Shown: positions 51,099 to 60,622, numbered from the stretch's first letter. The stretch: DNA of 64,000 bases from Lachnospiraceae bacterium (GCA_902363665.1 CABJAW010000009.1:62001-126000); one strand, 5' to 3'. Program-made: numbers and translations. The notes: generated from the sequence alone by a model not told the origin.

Positions 51099-52445
51099 AT
51101 GGCATTAAAAGGTCTTGATATATTTAAACTGTCACCGAAAAAGAACTGTAAAGAGTGCGGCTCACCGACATGTATGGCTTTCTCCATGAAAGTTGCACAG
51201 GGTGCGGTAAGTCTGGATGCCTGCCCGTACTTCTCTGAAGAGGCAAAGGCGGCAATGAGCGAGGCAACTGCTCCGCCAATGAAGACCATCAAGGTCGGCA
51301 CAGGCGATACAGAAATGACACTGGGCGGCGAGACCGTTCTGTTCCGTCATGAGAAAACGTTTGTGAGCAAGACCAGATATGCAGTAGATCTTTGCAGCAG
51401 CATGGATGATGCACTGATCGATGCAAGACTGGAAGAACTGAAACATGTAGATTATGACCGTATCGGAGAGCGTATGTACGTTGAGATGATCGATGTGGAA
51501 TACGATCCGGCAAGCGGTCAGGACAAGTATGTAGAACTTGTGAAAAAAGCAGACGGACATGGAAGAGTACTGATTCTGGATTGCCAGGATGTTGAGGTTG
51601 CAAAGGCGGCACTTGAGATCTGCAAGGCATCCAAGCCAATCCTGAATGGTGCAAATCCGTCCAACTACGAAGAAATGAGCAAGATTGCGACAGAGGCAGG
51701 CGTTGCACTTGGCGTTCGCGGCGCAAACGAGGATGAGCTGTACGATACACTGGCAGCACTGGAGAAACTTGGAAACAAGAATCTTCTGTTCAATGCATGT
51801 GAGGGTACTGCAAAGGCAGCTTTCGCAACTGCTGTTCAGTTCCGTAAAGCAGCAATCAAAGACAGCAACCGTACCTGCGGCTATCCGTCTATCGTAAATG
51901 TATCCAAGATCGCAAAGGGTGACTGGCATCTTCAGGCAGCACTGCTGTCTCTGTTCACTGTAAAATACGGTTCCATCGTAATTGCAGAGCACATTGGATA
52001 TGCAGAGGCACTTCCGCTTTATGGATTAAGACAGAATGTATTTACCGATCCGCAGAAGCCGATGAAGGTAGCACCAGGTGTATATCCGATCAATGGCGGC
52101 GATGAGAATTCTATCTGCCTGACGACAGTAGACTTTGCACTTACTTACTTCGTAGTATCTGGTGAGCTGGAGCGTTCCGGCGTACCGTGCAACCTTATTA
52201 TCAACGATGCTGGCGGACTTTCCGTACTGACATCATGGGCAGCAGGTAAATTCTCTTCGACATCCATCGCAAACTTCTTTAAAGAGCAGGATATTGAAGG
52301 AAAGATCAAATGCCGCAAGCTTTGCATCCCGGGCAAGGTAGCCGTATTAAAGGGCGAGCTCGAAGCAAAGATGCCGGGCTGGGAGATCATTGTTGCTCCG
52401 CGTGAGGCTGTTCAGCTCGTAAAATTCCTGAAGGATATGCAGTAA
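51099..52445 (+). CDS. acsC: Corrinoid/iron-sulphur protein large subunit (ACS gamma)
   Basis: A 448-aa subunit with an N-terminal 4Fe-4S module (NCKECGSPTCMAF, with a further Cys in LDACPYFS), a TIM barrel, and a C-terminal corrinoid-binding domain (NDAGGLSVLTSWAAGKFS). The cluster reduces cobalt during reactivation by AcsV. Start after GGAGG. Confidence 0.97.
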   Translation: MALKGLDIFKLSPKKNCKECGSPTCMAFSMKVAQGAVSLDACPYFSEEAKAAMSEATAPPMKTIKVGTGDTEMTLGGETVLFRHEKTFVSKTRYAVDLCSSMDDALIDARLEELKHVDYDRIGERMYVEMIDVEYDPASGQDKYVELVKKADGHGRVLILDCQDVEVAKAALEICKASKPILNGANPSNYEEMSKIATEAGVALGVRGANEDELYDTLAALEKLGNKNLLFNACEGTAKAAFATAVQFRKAAIKDSNRTCGYPSIVNVSKIAKGDWHLQAALLSLFTVKYGSIVIAEHIGYAEALPLYGLRQNVFTDPQKPMKVAPGVYPINGGDENSICLTTVDFALTYFVVSGELERSGVPCNLIINDAGGLSVLTSWAAGKFSSTSIANFFKEQDIEGKIKCRKLCIPGKVAVLKGELEAKMPGWEIIVAPREAVQLVKFLKDMQ

Positions 52446-52555
52446 GATCCAAACGTGCAGCAAGGGAGACCACAGCTGCATCGGCTTGCAGAAAAGTGCA
52501 GAGCCATGAGAAGATCAGAACGCAAAAAACGCAGGAAATTGCAGCAGTAAAAGAA

Positions 52556-52583
52556 CCGTCTGGTCGTTTTTTCGGCCAGGCGG
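52556..52583 (+). other. Hairpin in the acsC-acsE spacer
   Basis: CCGTCTGGTCG and CGGCCAGGCGG form an 11-bp stem with G-U pairs around TTTTTT. No T-run follows. The 167-bp spacer otherwise shows no gene. Confidence 0.45.
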
Positions 52584-52612
52584 AATAAACCAATATAAAA
52601 GGAGAAAATACC

Positions 52613-53398
52613 ATGGCAAAATTTGTAGCAATTGGTGAGAGACTTTCCACAACTGCACCGATCATCAACAAGGCATTCACGGAGAGAGATCCGGAGCCGA
52701 TTCTGAAAAGAGCAGAGCAGCAGCTCAAAGCTGGTGCTACTTATCTTGATGTAAACATTGGACCGGCAGAAAGCGATGGAGAAGACCTGATGAAGTGGGC
52801 AGTTCAGCTCCTTCAGGGAAATTTTGACAACGTTCCGCTTGCACTGGATACTTCCAACAAGAAAGCAATTGAGGCTGGTATTGCTGTATACAATCGTGCA
52901 AAAGGAAAACCGATCGTAAACTCTGCAGACGCTGCAGGACGTATCGAGTACCTTGACCTTGCAGCTGCAAACGATGCAATCTGTATCGCACTTTGCAACG
53001 GCGAAGGAATTGCAAAAGACAACGATGAGCGTATGGGCTATTGCCAGCTGCTGCTTGAGAGAGGTCTGGAGCATGGTATGGAAGCAGAGGATATCTGGTT
53101 TGATCCGTTATTTCTGGTTGTAAAGGGAATGCAGGACAAGCAGATGCAGGTTCTTGAGTGTATCAAGATGTTCAGCGACATGGGTCTGAATTCTACAGGT
53201 GGTCTGTCCAACAACTCCAACGGTATGCCGAAGGCAATCCGTCCGATCATGGATTCCGCACTGGTAGCTATGGCTATGATGCAGGGTCTTACTTCTGCAA
53301 TCGTAAACCCGAACGACCTTCGTCTGATGGAGACCATCAAGTCCTGTGACGTATTCAAGGGTAATACACTGTATGCAGATTCCTACCTGGAGATCTAA
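52613..53398 (+). CDS. acsE: Methyl-THF:corrinoid protein methyltransferase
   Basis: A 261-aa pterin-binding TIM-barrel enzyme moving the methyl group from 5-methyl-THF to Co(I) of AcsCD. Pterin-site motifs: YLDVNIGPAESDGE, ALDTSNKKAIEAG and GLSNNSNGMP. Normal length. Start after AAAGGAG. A bidirectional terminator lies 130 bp behind, so acsE probably ends a transcription unit. Confidence 0.96.
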   Translation: MAKFVAIGERLSTTAPIINKAFTERDPEPILKRAEQQLKAGATYLDVNIGPAESDGEDLMKWAVQLLQGNFDNVPLALDTSNKKAIEAGIAVYNRAKGKPIVNSADAAGRIEYLDLAAANDAICIALCNGEGIAKDNDERMGYCQLLLERGLEHGMEAEDIWFDPLFLVVKGMQDKQMQVLECIKMFSDMGLNSTGGLSNNSNGMPKAIRPIMDSALVAMAMMQGLTSAIVNPNDLRLMETIKSCDVFKGNTLYADSYLEI

Positions 53399-53416
53399 TT
53401 CAGCTATAATTTTCTG

Positions 53417-53440
53417 AATGCAAATATGTATCTCCCGCTT
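53417..53440. repeat. Partial copy of the dispersed composite repeat
   Basis: AATGCAAATATGTATCTCCC resembles the left end of the elements at 20901, 35060 and 55880. A loop-like part (CGCTTCAAGTGAGAGGAGG, then GCTAAACAG) lies at 53651-53678, as if one element was split by the terminator between them. The 448-bp acsE-acsV spacer has no convincing gene. Confidence 0.4.
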
Positions 53441-53530
53441 TTTATGCTGTCTGGCAAAAAGGGTGGGATGTGGGGTGCAAGCTTCCACAGGTCTGTCATA
53501 AGGCGACTGTGTTCGTGCGATGACATGAAA

Positions 53531-53605
53531 TAGAAAGGGCTGCTGCGGACATGTGAATCATCAGAAATATTTTCTGAAAATTACGGTCTGTAGCAGCCTT
53601 TTCTA
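53531..53605. terminator. Bidirectional terminator between acsE and acsV
   Basis: TAGAAAGGGCTGCT (53531-53544) pairs over 14 bp with AGCAGCCTTTTCTA (53592-53605), with an inner TCAGAAA/TTTCTGA stem. T-rich on the + side and A-rich upstream. Confidence 0.7.
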
Positions 53606-53846
53606 TCAGATACCGGGCTGTTCAGGTTTACTTGAGTGCGGCGGGTCTTTCGCTTCAAGTGAGAGGAGGGCTAAACAGATGGGTGTTTATGCCCGTTTTA
53701 TCTGCAGGCATCGGGATATCTGTGCAGTGTCTGTCTGTCACCTGTGGGATGAAACAAAAAAATTAAGGACTGCAGAACATCAGAAGGACAGTTGAAGGGA
53801 TCAGAGGCTGTTCCTGTCGGTATATTGAGTGCAGAAAGGATGGGTT

Positions 53847-55775
53847 ATGTTTAAAGTTACATTCAAGTTTGAAAATGGCAGTGCAGTGGAAGCATTTGCT
53901 GCAGAAGGAGAAAATCTTCTTGAGGTGGCACGTAAGACGAACGTTGCCATTGATGCACCATGTTCTGGTAATGCAGCCTGCGGAAAATGTAGAGTAAAGC
54001 TTCTGGAGGGTGAGCTGGATTCCCAGCAGACACTTCATATTACGGATGAAGAATATGCGCAGGGCTGGAGGTTGTCCTGTGTCAGCAAAGTAATTGCAGA
54101 TGTCAAAGTAGAAGTACCGGATATTGCATCTGCGTATAAGAGCAGGATGAAGGTGGCGGACCTGGATTCTGCGAAAGAGATTGAAATTTTTGAAAAGACG
54201 AAGGCAGATGTGGCCTCTGCGGGGATTGAATTTAAAAATGATATGGACGTGATCCGTGTCACGATGCATGAACCGACGCTGGACGATACGATGCCGGATC
54301 TGGAGCGCCTTACGTGGGCGGTAGAAGATGTCTGCGGTACAGATCATATAAAAGTACCGTTTATTGTAATGAAAAATATGGCAGAAACGCTGCGAAAATA
54401 TAAATTTGACGTACAGTGTGTCATCCGCAGAGACGGTGAAAAGGTAGAAGTACTGGATATCCTTGGACCGGAAGAGGATGTGAAGATTTGCGGTCTGGCA
54501 GTGGATATCGGTACGACTTCCGTTGCGGCACTGATCATCGACATGAGAACCGGTGCGATTCTGGCAAAGGCATCGACCGGAAACGGACAGATCCGTTACG
54601 GAGCGGATGTCATCAACCGTATTATAGAGGCGGTAAAGCCCGGCGGAAAGAAAAAGCTGCAGGATGCGATCATCAAGGAGACATTAAATCCACTGATCGC
54701 GGAAATGTGCGCGGCCTCAAAAGTCAAGGCGACGCGCATTTACCGGATGTGTGTGGCGGGCAATACGACGATGAACCATCTTCTGGTTGGTGTATTCTCT
54801 GACCCGATCCGTATGGAGCCGTATATTCCGACATTTTATGAGACGACGAATGTCCATGCGCAGGATCTTGGAATTAACATTTTCCCGCATGCACGGGTCA
54901 TCATGGCACCGAATATCGGAAGCTATGTGGGCGGCGATATTACCGCCGGTACGTTTGCAAGCTGTATCTGGAATCAGCCGACCATGTCTTTGTTTATTGA
55001 CCTTGGTACAAACGGTGAGCTGGTATTCGGAAACAACGAGTTTATGATGAGCTGTGCCTGCTCGGCGGGACCTGCATTTGAGGGCGGTGACATCAGCTGC
55101 GGTATGCGTGCGACCGATGGAGCAATTGAGGCCTGCACAATTGACAAGGAGACGATGGATCCGACGCTTTCAATCATCGGTGACGAGGGTCAGAAGGCAG
55201 TAGGAGTCTGCGGTTCCGGTATCATTGACCTGATCAGCGAACTGTTTCGCTGCGGCATTATCAACCCGAAGGGAAAATTTGTCCGTGAGGGCAGACGAAT
55301 CCGCCATGATAAATACGGCATGGGAAGCTATGTACTTGTATTTAAGGAGGATGCGGCGTCAGTTAAAGATGTAGAGATCAATGAAGTGGATATCGATAAC
55401 TTCATGCGTGCCAAGGGAGCGATCTTTTCGGCTATCCGCGTGATGCTCAACTCACTTGACTTTACAGTGGATATGATCGATGACGTGTATGTGGCCGGCG
55501 GAATCGGAAGCGGAATCGACATGAAGAACGCGGTAAACATCGGCATGTTCCCGGATATCCCGATTGAGAAGTTCCATTACATCGGAAATTCTTCCCTGTC
55601 AGGTTCCTATATTATGCTTCTGTCCAATCAGGCAGAGAAGAAAGTAAATGATATTGCGCACAATATGACGTATCTTGAACTTTCCAACGAGCCGACGTAT
55701 ATGGATGAGTTTGTGGCTTCCTGTTTCCTGCCGCACACAGATGCGACTCTGTTTCCGTCGCTGACGTTTAAATAA
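53847..55775 (+). CDS. acsV: Corrinoid activation protein (RACo-type, ASKHA domain)
   Basis: A 642-aa ATP-dependent activator that returns oxidised Co(II) of AcsCD to Co(I). The N-terminal 2Fe-2S ferredoxin domain shows APCSGNAACGKC and a later LSCVSK cysteine. The C-terminal part is an ASKHA ATPase (GLAVDIGTTSVAA, IDLGTNGELVFG, VAGGIGSGID). ATG 53847 follows AAAGGATGGG. It is set apart from acsE by a terminator, so may be transcribed separately. Confidence 0.94.
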   Translation: MFKVTFKFENGSAVEAFAAEGENLLEVARKTNVAIDAPCSGNAACGKCRVKLLEGELDSQQTLHITDEEYAQGWRLSCVSKVIADVKVEVPDIASAYKSRMKVADLDSAKEIEIFEKTKADVASAGIEFKNDMDVIRVTMHEPTLDDTMPDLERLTWAVEDVCGTDHIKVPFIVMKNMAETLRKYKFDVQCVIRRDGEKVEVLDILGPEEDVKICGLAVDIGTTSVAALIIDMRTGAILAKASTGNGQIRYGADVINRIIEAVKPGGKKKLQDAIIKETLNPLIAEMCAASKVKATRIYRMCVAGNTTMNHLLVGVFSDPIRMEPYIPTFYETTNVHAQDLGINIFPHARVIMAPNIGSYVGGDITAGTFASCIWNQPTMSLFIDLGTNGELVFGNNEFMMSCACSAGPAFEGGDISCGMRATDGAIEACTIDKETMDPTLSIIGDEGQKAVGVCGSGIIDLISELFRCGIINPKGKFVREGRRIRHDKYGMGSYVLVFKEDAASVKDVEINEVDIDNFMRAKGAIFSAIRVMLNSLDFTVDMIDDVYVAGGIGSGIDMKNAVNIGMFPDIPIEKFHYIGNSSLSGSYIMLLSNQAEKKVNDIAHNMTYLELSNEPTYMDEFVASCFLPHTDATLFPSLTFK

Positions 55776-55879
55776 AGGATCTGATTATTAAAATAGTAAG
55801 GGCGGCAGAGCAGGACATACTGCCGCCCGGATTATTATATGAAGCGAAGGGAAAATGAAGCAATTTTACGAAAGTGTGG

Positions 55880-55949
55880 ACGCAGATAAGCATTCCGCCG
55901 TTTCAAGTGCGCGGAGCACTAAACGGTGGATTGCGAATGTTCGCTTTAC
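55880..55949. repeat. Most complete copy of the composite repeat
   Basis: Order: ACGCAGATAAGCATTCC, left arm CCGCCGTTT, apical AGTGC-GCGGA-GCACT hairpin, right arm AAACGGTGG, then GGATTGCGAATGTTCGC with TTTAC. The arms pair with one G-U. It defines the element together with the copies at 20901 and 35060. Confidence 0.65.
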
Positions 55950-56069
55950 AACTGCAGTGGCTTTATAAGATTGCGTAATGTGTCAGCGGAATGAAGGTAA
56001 CCGATAGTTTTTCTGAACACAGTTTGTCCCGGCAAAAGAAAAAGAGAGGATAGGAAGAGCAAGAAGAGC

Positions 56070-56705
56070 ATGGAAATAGAAAAGAACAACAACAAAGAAC
56101 TGGTGCCGCTGGAGCACTACCTGGAGGAATATGCGAAAGCGTCCCCGGAGGAGATGAGCAGCCGCACAGGGTTCCCATACGACACGGAAAAACAGCAGTT
56201 TCAGGTAACATTTTTCGGGCGGAAGTACGTGGTGACCTGGCCGGAGTTTTCGGCGACGTGTCTGGATGACACGTATGCATTTGATGCCTTGGAGAGTATG
56301 AATCCGGCAAAGATCCTCGTGGTGCGTTTCCTGCTGGAAGGTGCGACGGCAAACGGCACCGGAAAATTTCTGACATACCGGGAAGTGCCGTGGGGTGAAC
56401 TGTATTACCGGCAGTTTAACGGCCGCTGTATGATGCGCCTGGCGTATGGTTTTGGAAACAGACTGGATTCGTTTAGAAAGGCGATGGAAGCAATGCACGC
56501 GCAGCTGGTAAAAGCGGGCGATGCTGCATATCAGGTGGAGGTATTTCCGGGATATTACGTGCAGTTTCTGCTTTGGGAAGGTGACGAGGAGTTTGCACCT
56601 TCTTCCCAGATTCTGTTCAGTGACAATTTTCCGGCAGGATTTCATGCGGAGGATCTGGTAGTCGTCTGTGACGTGCTGATCACGATTCTGAAAAATCTGC
56701 AGTAG
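56070..56705 (+). CDS. DUF3786 protein
   Basis: A 211-aa soluble protein of the DUF3786 family, of unknown activity. Visible stretches are LEHYLEEYAKASPEEMSSR, FFGRKYVVTWPE and EVFPGYYVQFLLWEGDEEF. No metal cluster motif or membrane segment. Family members often occur near corrinoid or C1 genes in anaerobes, and here it lies between acsV and fhs, so a role in corrinoid protein handling is plausible but unproven. Confidence 0.8.
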   Translation: MEIEKNNNKELVPLEHYLEEYAKASPEEMSSRTGFPYDTEKQQFQVTFFGRKYVVTWPEFSATCLDDTYAFDALESMNPAKILVVRFLLEGATANGTGKFLTYREVPWGELYYRQFNGRCMMRLAYGFGNRLDSFRKAMEAMHAQLVKAGDAAYQVEVFPGYYVQFLLWEGDEEFAPSSQILFSDNFPAGFHAEDLVVVCDVLITILKNLQ

Positions 56706-56839
56706 GAATGGCGCATCCGGCAAAAGAGAAGTATGCGTGTTTGTTTTGCAGATTTTGTACTGCAGTGGCAGGCAGGATCAAAAGATACAGGAATTGCGCA
56801 TATTTTACAAAAAAGCTCCTTAAAAAAATGAAATAAGTA

Positions 56840-56868
56840 TTGAAATTAGCCAGTTTTTCGATTATATT
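56840..56868 (+). promoter_or_regulatory. fhs promoter
   Basis: TTGAAA at 56840-56845 and TATATT at 56863-56868 with a 17-bp spacer, about 75 bp ahead of the fhs start. A small GGGCA-AAGAC-TGCCC hairpin (56880-56894) lies in the predicted leader. Confidence 0.7.
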
Positions 56869-56942
56869 AGAAAATAAGAGGGCAAAGACTGCCCATGCGC
56901 AGAAACAGATGCGTTTCATTGCGGGAAAGGAGAATTTTTCAC

Positions 56943-58628
56943 ATGGGATTCAAGACAGATATTGAAATCGCACAGGAAACAACAATGTCTCCGATTACGG
57001 AGATTGCTGCCAAAGCAGGTATTGATGCGAAATACCTGGAGCAGTACGGAAATTACAAGGCAAAGATCGACTACAACCTTTTAAGAGAGACCGATAAAAA
57101 GGATGGTAAGCTGATCCTTGTAACGGCAATCAATCCGACTCCGGCAGGAGAAGGAAAGACTACGACGACCGTAGGCCTTGCGGACGGTATGCAGAAGCTT
57201 GGCAAGAAGGCAATGGTAGCACTTCGTGAGCCGTCCCTTGGACCGGTCTTCGGTGTAAAGGGCGGAGCTGCAGGCGGCGGATACGCACAGGTTGTGCCGA
57301 TGGAGGATATCAACCTTCACTTCACCGGTGACTTCCATGCGATCGGCGCAGCAAACAACCTGCTTGCAGCAATGATCGACAACCATATCTACCAGGGCAA
57401 TGAGCTGAACATCGATCCGAGAAAGATCACTTGGAGAAGATGTGTGGATATGAATGACCGTCAGCTGCGTTTTGTCGTAGACGGACTTGGCGGAAAGACA
57501 AACGGAATGCCGAGAGAGGATGGCTACGATATCACGGTTGCATCCGAGATCATGGCAGTTCTGTGCCTGGCAAATGACATCACAGATCTGAAAAACCGTC
57601 TTGCAAAGATGGTAATCGGATATACATATGGCAAGGTAGCAGAGCAGAAACCGGTAACGGCAGGCGATCTTCATGCAGAAGGTGCAATGTGTGCACTGCT
57701 GAAAGATGCCCTGAAGCCAAACCTTGTTCAGACGCTGGAGCATGTACCGGCAATCGTACATGGCGGACCGTTCGCAAACATCGCACACGGCTGCAACTCC
57801 GTTATCGCAACAAAGATGGCATTAAAACTGGCTGACTATGCGATCACAGAGGCAGGCTTCGGTGCAGACCTCGGTGCAGAGAAGTTCCTGGATATCAAGT
57901 GCCGTATGGCGGATCTGCATCCGAGTGCAGTTGTTATCGTGGCAACAGTTCGTGCACTGAAGTACAACGGAGGCGTTGCAAAGGCTGACCTGAACAACGA
58001 GAATATCGAGGCACTTGAAAAGGGTATCCCGAACCTGCTCAAGCATGTTTCCAACATCAAGAACGTATACAAGCTTCCGTGCGTCGTAGCGATCAACGCA
58101 TTCCCGACAGATACAAAGGCAGAGCTTGATTTTGTAGAAACAAAATGCAAGGAGCTTGGCGTAAACGTTGCACTGTCTGAGGTATGGGCAAAAGGCGGCG
58201 AAGGCGGCATCAAGCTGGCAGAGGAAGTCATCCGTCTGTGCGAGGAGCCGAACGACTTTACTTACAGCTATGAGCTGGAAGGCACAATTGAAGAGAAGAT
58301 CAATCATATCGTACAGAAGATCTACGGCGGCAAGAAGGCTGTCCTGACAGCAAATGCACAGAAGCAGGCAAAACAGCTTGAGGCAATGGGCTATGGCAGC
58401 TGCCCAATCTGTATGGCAAAGACACAGTACTCACTGACCGATGATCAGACAAAGCTCGGTGCACCGACTGATTTCGAGATCACCGTGCGTAACCTCAAGA
58501 TTTCTGCAGGTGCAGGCTTTATTGTAGCACTGACCGGAGAGATCATGACAATGCCGGGTCTGCCGAAGCGTCCGGCAGCAGAGCGGATCGACGTAGACGA
58601 GACAGGAAAGATTTCGGGTCTGTTCTAA
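56943..58628 (+). CDS. fhs: Formate-tetrahydrofolate ligase
   Basis: A 561-aa ATP-dependent enzyme making 10-formyl-THF, the only ATP-using step of the methyl branch. P-loop [14 protein letters not shown], then [20 protein letters not shown] and HFTGDFHAI are diagnostic. Normal length. ATG 56943 follows AAAGGAGAA. fchA and folD follow, giving the complete path to methylene-THF. Confidence 0.98.
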   Translation: MGFKTDIEIAQETTMSPITEIAAKAGIDAKYLEQYGNYKAKIDYNLLRETDKKDGKLILVTAINPTPAGEGKTTTTVGLADGMQKLGKKAMVALREPSLGPVFGVKGGAAGGGYAQVVPMEDINLHFTGDFHAIGAANNLLAAMIDNHIYQGNELNIDPRKITWRRCVDMNDRQLRFVVDGLGGKTNGMPREDGYDITVASEIMAVLCLANDITDLKNRLAKMVIGYTYGKVAEQKPVTAGDLHAEGAMCALLKDALKPNLVQTLEHVPAIVHGGPFANIAHGCNSVIATKMALKLADYAITEAGFGADLGAEKFLDIKCRMADLHPSAVVIVATVRALKYNGGVAKADLNNENIEALEKGIPNLLKHVSNIKNVYKLPCVVAINAFPTDTKAELDFVETKCKELGVNVALSEVWAKGGEGGIKLAEEVIRLCEEPNDFTYSYELEGTIEEKINHIVQKIYGGKKAVLTANAQKQAKQLEAMGYGSCPICMAKTQYSLTDDQTKLGAPTDFEITVRNLKISAGAGFIVALTGEIMTMPGLPKRPAAERIDVDETGKISGLF

Positions 58629-58654
58629 GTACCTGATTTCAATTAGAGAAGAAA

Positions 58655-58690
58655 GGGCGTGCGGAGGCTGCGGTGTTCCGCACGTCTTCT
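58655..58690 (+). terminator. Terminator-like hairpin after fhs
   Basis: GCGTGCGGA (58657-58665) pairs with TCCGCACGT (58678-58686), then CTTCT. The weak T-run suggests partial termination between fhs and fchA. Confidence 0.5.
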
Positions 58691-58817
58691 GTATAAAGCA
58701 GGGACAGCATTCATAAAAACAAGATCACTTTATGTGTGAGAATTCGATTGCACAGGTGAAAAAGACTTGATGCAGCATAGTTTGTCTGTTTTTTACATGC
58801 ATATTCGGATTTGTATT

Positions 58818-58843
58818 CTGCGTGGGTGATATTGTTATTTGCA
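58818..58843. repeat. Short dispersed repeat, copy 2 of 2
   Basis: CTGCGTGG, TGATAT, GTTATTTGCA as at 4022-4048, here about 35 bp ahead of fchA. Confidence 0.45.
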
Positions 58844-58878
58844 AAACGCTGTACTGGAAGATCAAGGAGGATATTTAC

Positions 58879-59508
58879 ATGGGATTTTCAACTGTACCAT
58901 GCAATGAATTTGTGGAAGTACTTGCTTCCAAGGCGCCGGTACCGGGAGGCGGCGGAGCATCCGCACTGGTAGGTGCGATCGGAACGGCTCTTGGCAATAT
59001 GGTCGGCAGCCTGACGGTTGGCAAAAAGAAATATGCGGACGTAGAGGAAGAAATGTATGAGCTGAAGGCAAAATGCGACAAGCTTCAGGCAGAACTGCTT
59101 CAGCTGATCGAACGTGATGCGGAAGTATTTGAGCCGCTTTCCAGGGCATACGGAATGCCGCGTACCACAGAGGAAGAAAAGGCAGAAAAAGCACGCGTGA
59201 TGGAGATCGTTTTGAAGGATGCATGTTCCGTACCGATGGAGATCATGGAAAAATGCTGTGAAGCGATCGATCTCATCAAAGAATTTGCTGCAAAGGGTTC
59301 AACCCTTGCGATCAGCGACGCGGGTGTAGGCGCTGCATTCTGCAAGGCAGCACTTCAGGGTGCAAGCCTGAACGTTTACATCAATACAAAGTCTATGGCC
59401 GATAAAGAGTATGCAGCGGGGCTGAATGAGAAGGCAGATACAATGCTGGAAAAATACGTTCCAATGGCAGAAGAGATTTTCCAGAGCGTACTTGGAAGAC
59501 TGAAATAA
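58879..59508 (+). CDS. fchA: Methenyltetrahydrofolate cyclohydrolase FchA
   Basis: A 209-aa helical FTCD/FchA-type cyclodeaminase-cyclohydrolase turning 10-formyl-THF into methenyl-THF. N-terminal APVPGGGGASALVGAIGTAL is the folate-binding stretch. ATG 58879 follows AAGGAGG. Having FchA and FolD together is usual in acetogens; FolD may then act mainly as dehydrogenase (inference). Confidence 0.94.
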   Translation: MGFSTVPCNEFVEVLASKAPVPGGGGASALVGAIGTALGNMVGSLTVGKKKYADVEEEMYELKAKCDKLQAELLQLIERDAEVFEPLSRAYGMPRTTEEEKAEKARVMEIVLKDACSVPMEIMEKCCEAIDLIKEFAAKGSTLAISDAGVGAAFCKAALQGASLNVYINTKSMADKEYAAGLNEKADTMLEKYVPMAEEIFQSVLGRLK

Positions 59509-59538
59509 ACAGAAAAATCCCAAGAAGGAGATAAGATC

Positions 59539-60393
59539 ATGGCAAAACAGTTACTTGGAAAAGAAGTTACAGCAGCACTGAATGAGCGCATTAAGGCAAA
59601 GGTTGCACAGCTTGAAGAAAAGGGCGTAAAGCCGACCCTCGGAATCATCCGTGTCGGCGAGAATGAAAGTGATATTTCCTACGAGAGAGGCGCAACAAAG
59701 CGCTGTGAGACACTTGGCGTTGCATGTGAGAAGATTCTTCTTCCGGCTGACGTTTCTCAGGAAGAGCTGCTGAAGGTTATCGATGATGTGAATAAGAACG
59801 ATGCAATTCACGGTGTTCTGCTGTTCCGTCCGCTTCCGAAGCACTTAAATCAGAGCGTGATCGAGAATGCACTGGATCCGGCAAAGGATGTGGACTGCAT
59901 GACTGACGGTTCCATGTCCGGCGTATTTACCGGAAAGCCGATCGGATTCCCGCCGTGCACACCGCAGGCCTGCATGGAGATCCTGGATCACTATGGAATC
60001 GACTGCACCGGCAAGAAGGCAGTTGTCATCGGCCGCAGCCTCGTAGTAGGAAAGCCGGCAGCAATGATGCTGATCAAGAAGAATGCAACTGTTACCGTAT
60101 GCCATACAAAGACCGTTGATATGCCGTCTGTTGCAAGAGAGGCAGATATCATTATTGTAGCGGCGGGCCGTGCAGGCGTTGTAGGCGCTGAGTACGTAAA
60201 ACCGGGCCAGACCGTTATCGATGTCGGAATCAACGTAAATGCAGAGGGCAAGCTTTGCGGAGATGTAGATTACGCAGCAGTAGAGCCGATCGTAGATGCA
60301 ATCACTCCGGTACCGGGCGGTGTTGGAAGTGTTACTACATCCGTTCTGGTAAGCCATGTGGTAGATGCAGCTGCAAAAAAAGCAGGCCTGTAA
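59539..60393 (+). CDS. folD: Methylenetetrahydrofolate dehydrogenase/cyclohydrolase
   Basis: A 284-aa NAD(P)-dependent enzyme reducing methenyl-THF to methylene-THF. The conserved SYERGATKRC contains the catalytic-type Lys; VDCMTD, PPCTPQACMEIL, VIGRSLVVGKPAAMML and VTPVPGGVG (here ITPVPGGVG) complete the family set. Last gene of the Wood-Ljungdahl locus; a terminator follows. Confidence 0.96.
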   Translation: MAKQLLGKEVTAALNERIKAKVAQLEEKGVKPTLGIIRVGENESDISYERGATKRCETLGVACEKILLPADVSQEELLKVIDDVNKNDAIHGVLLFRPLPKHLNQSVIENALDPAKDVDCMTDGSMSGVFTGKPIGFPPCTPQACMEILDHYGIDCTGKKAVVIGRSLVVGKPAAMMLIKKNATVTVCHTKTVDMPSVAREADIIIVAAGRAGVVGAEYVKPGQTVIDVGINVNAEGKLCGDVDYAAVEPIVDAITPVPGGVGSVTTSVLVSHVVDAAAKKAGL

Positions 60394-60422
60394 AAATTAC
60401 AAAAGCATTAAGGATTTTAAGG

Positions 60423-60452
60423 GGACGTCGTTCTTTACGGCGTCCTTTTTCT
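60423..60452 (+). terminator. Terminator after folD
   Basis: GGACGTCG (60423-60430) pairs with CGGCGTCC (60438-60445) with one G-U, then TTTTTCT. Confidence 0.8.
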
Positions 60453-60622
60453 ATGTTATAAATGAAGTAAATCAAAAAGCAGCCGAGCTGCATATAGGTT
60501 CGCGAAAAGTAAATTACAGACAGCTGCTCTGGTAATGCAAACAGTAAAGTAGATTGTGAATAAAGGAAAAAATGACAATTTGCTTATAAAAGTAAATCAG
60601 AAAAATGGAGGAAAAAGAGAGA

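Noticed and set aside
52513..52550. 14-residue basic reading frame between acsC and acsE
   Set aside because: Too short, without a ribosome site, and overlapping a structured spacer.
53553..53795. 80-aa frame in the acsE-acsV spacer
   Set aside because: It starts inside the terminator hairpin, has no ribosome site and unusual composition.
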